From Axinella damicornis (taxonomy: Eukaryota; Porifera; Demospongiae; Axinellida; Axinellidae), in the NCBI GenBank assembly GCA_963931865.1, contig OZ007510.1, forward strand, positions 3,066,747-3,130,746: a stretch of DNA of 64,000 nt, read 5' to 3'. Under the pieces are notes generated by a model. It was not told where the DNA came from. It saw nothing but the letters and a program-made list of their open reading frames with translations, and did no database searches. The translations under genes and the position numbers were made by a program. Shown one piece after another: positions 62,103-64,000 of the stretch; position 1 is the first letter of the stretch; each line of letters opens with the position of its first letter.

Positions 62103-62329
62103 AGGATCAGGACTTGCATATACGAGTATTTGGTTTGTGCCAATTAGTTGGTTGTCTATATATTATGGTTATGCATTAGGCCTCATTTTTGCATACACTT
62201 TAGCGCCGTCCACACCTTCGTTATTTTTGTATAAATAGGATGTTTGGTGTTGCGTTTTTGGTCTCCCAGTGTACCCCTTGTAGTCTTTGAATTTGTTGCT
62301 TGTGTGTTCGGTCCAATGGGTCCTTCACA
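62098..62329 (+). mobile_element. 3' LTR of the Ty3/gypsy element
   Basis: 232 bp beginning TGTGAAGGATCAGG and ending GGGTCCTTCACA, with 9-bp inverted ends TGTGAAGGA/TCCTTCACA. A TATA-like box (TATAAATAGG) lies at 62230-62239. It matches 58336-58560. Confidence 0.88.
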
Positions 62330-62394
62330 ACAACACTGATTAAATGTGCATGGTGACGACGGCAATGGGATACTACCATCTATACACTTCTCAC

Positions 62395-63165
62395 CTTCAC
62401 ACTGAAGATCAGCATTGCCAGCATGAATATTGCGGGGAATGTCAGAGTTGTGACAACAAACAGCAGCAGCGGAGCACACATCAGCAGCACCAAGAAATAC
62501 CACCACGGTCTCCGATAAGAACGGCCACCAGTCCTACATACCCACACACACATAGGGCAAGGGAAAAGTGGCTGATTAAAATCAACAGACTTGAGAGCAA
62601 TATCATCTTTGAGGTGAGCTTATACAGCCTGTAGAAGTGGGTTGCCATTAATTTACCTACAACATTATGCAAGGAACATAAACATAGGATGCTGAGTCAA
62701 ACAGATCTGCACGCTCTAAAAGCAAGCACCCCTCTCTATGCATGCGTGTGCCACGTGCACTTAGTCCCCATTCTCACTTGTAGCTGCTATTAATCATGCA
62801 GTTATAACTGCTTACTCAGCTTGTGTACTGTCACTTCTTTCTGGGGCATAACCGGTCTGTTCCAGCAGCCTCTCAGTCTGATGGTGGGCTCTAAAGACAG
62901 AACAGTTAGCCGATTAGTTTTATGAGTTCATCTCCCAATCCACAAAATAAAGCAACAGAGAGCTGTGATTGCCTCACATGATGATGTAGCAACAGAGAGC
63001 TCAAGTACATGATGATGTACTTGAGCTTATCAAACCCAGAACCACAGTTTGATGTCTGCCAAACACGACTACGTACCTCATCACAGTGGTGTCAGTAGCA
63101 ACCTGCCCATAAGCACTGGTGGTCACCACTGCTGTTGACTGTAACTGCACAGTCAGAGGTGACAC
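62395..63165 (-). CDS. Unidentified membrane protein, three exons (partial)
   Basis: Exons 63165-63077 (VSPLTVQLQSTAVVTTSAYG..TTVM), 62890-62816 (RAHHQTERLLEQTGYAPERS) and 62533-62395 (GGRSYRRPWWYFLVLLMCAP, LLLFVVTTLTFPAIFMLAML, IFSVK) join through phases 2, 2 and 0 with GTACGT, GTAAGC and GTGAGA donors. The last exon is a long hydrophobic hairpin, one or two membrane helices preceded by an Arg patch. I do not recognise the family. Upstream exons would lie to the right; downstream exons might be those at 57243-56711. If so, the whole transposon nest sits in one intron. Confidence 0.5.
62999..63026. repeat. 28-bp hairpin in intron
   Basis: GCTCAAGTACAT, a 4-base loop, then its exact complement. 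No flanking duplication. Confidence 0.8.
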
Positions 63166-64000
63166 CTACAGTGATATGTAGGAAGTTCAATCTCCTCCCG
63201 ACATGCTCATAACTCCATTTACGCTAGTCCAAACAACAATTGTATGCAACTTTGACTCCTAAGACTTCAATGAGGGATGCGAGAGCACACGCAGGCCAAT
63301 ACCGTAGTCTCCCGCTAATACACCCCCTTCGAAAATATGCCCTCCCCCCTCTTTTTGCTCAAGTTCCTGCACAGGGTACTTTGACTCTTTTTTATGACCC
63401 CTGGTGAGCATCTTCTGGAATACCGTGTGCAAATTCAGATCGTCTCTCAGAGTCAGTCAGTCAGTCAGTCACCGTTCACGTCGACGATACAAGTCATCTT
63501 GCTGCAATTTTTCTGCAGGAAATACCAGGAAATGTTCCGTGGTACATCAATGACTGTATTGATGATGGCTACAGCGAAGTCATCGTGAATGTTATGGCCC
63601 TCGCGTTGAAGTGGCAGCTCTTGTTGCCGATGAAAGGAGACCACACGTGATGACGTATGTCAACCATGAACAGTACTGTCGATCCTATGTACTTTTGTAA
63701 CTGGTGAACAACCTTGGCAGTGTCATAGTAATTTGTGTACGTACGTAGCACTTGCTTTTGAGGGGGCGTATAGTCCAGACTAATTGCATATTCGAAAATA
63801 TGCCCCCTCCCCATTTTAGGCTGCAGCAAAAAAATGGGCAAGGCTGGACCCCAGGTGATAGACAAACACGAAAGAGGCTACCAGGTTTATGGAGTTCTGT
63901 ATTACAGGATGTGAATCATACCATGGATCTCATACTCGGATATTTGACAGCAGGAACCACATACTTCCTTGGCAGAAGAAGACCTTCCTGAAGACACAAG
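63166..64000. other. Right end, no gene recognised
   Basis: A possible + strand exon follows TTTTTCTGCAG at 63520 (EIPGNVPWYINDCIDDGYSE in one frame, open to about 63650), but no family or partner exon is seen. The word CGAAAATATGCCC occurs at about 63332 and 63793, which may be two ends of a small element. Confidence 0.3.

Overview
This window is animal nuclear DNA. The genes are cut into many small exons with GT..AG introns, often only 50-200 bp. They include midasin, CENP-O, IFT22 and GLE1, which together mean a ciliated opisthokont with an animal-type kinetochore and nuclear pore. Compact genes packed with DIRS-like, Ty3-like, piggyBac, KDZ-type and foldback elements suggest an early-branching animal such as a sponge. 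That placement is inference; no base in the window proves it.

Layout. 1-3120: a DIRS-like retroelement on the minus strand (reverse transcriptase running off the left edge, and a gag with a CCCH finger). 4486-37005 (+): the C-terminal half of midasin (MDN1), from just after the AAA ring through the linker, the acidic region and a complete MIDAS domain. Its introns hold a 2.47-kb element with 475-bp inverted arms, a MULE-like transposase remnant, a 576-bp MITE, a 2.5-kb higher-order tandem repeat and a broken second DIRS-type gag. 37605-38660 (-): a secreted nucleoside hydrolase in one exon. 38873-40610: a 24-bp satellite and several hairpin MITEs. 40484-43141 (-): CENP-O. 43295-44230 (+): IFT22 in four exons. 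45651-51204 (+): GLE1 in thirteen exons. 52095-53347 (-): a secreted, Thr/Ser-rich protein of unknown function in four exons. 54170-54540: a minisatellite. 57370-62329: a nest of mobile-element remnants (foldback, piggyBac, Ty3/gypsy with both LTRs, and a KDZ/HMGXB3-like cysteine-cluster gene inside it). 62395-63165 (-): exons of an unidentified membrane protein.

The host genes are mostly unrelated housekeeping genes: ribosome assembly (MDN1), kinetochore (CENP-O), ciliary transport (IFT22) and mRNA export (GLE1). I see no operon logic. CENP-O and IFT22 are divergent, with start codons about 150 bp apart, so they probably share a promoter. MDN1 and the hydrolase converge.

The most notable signal is a family of very short hairpin elements (about 36-576 bp) whose ends start TAGCCTCG or TAGTCTCG. 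Six copies are flanked by 9-bp direct repeats that are perfect or differ at one base. They look like Mutator-type MITEs reduced almost to bare hairpins. One of them appears to have duplicated a splice acceptor of CENP-O.
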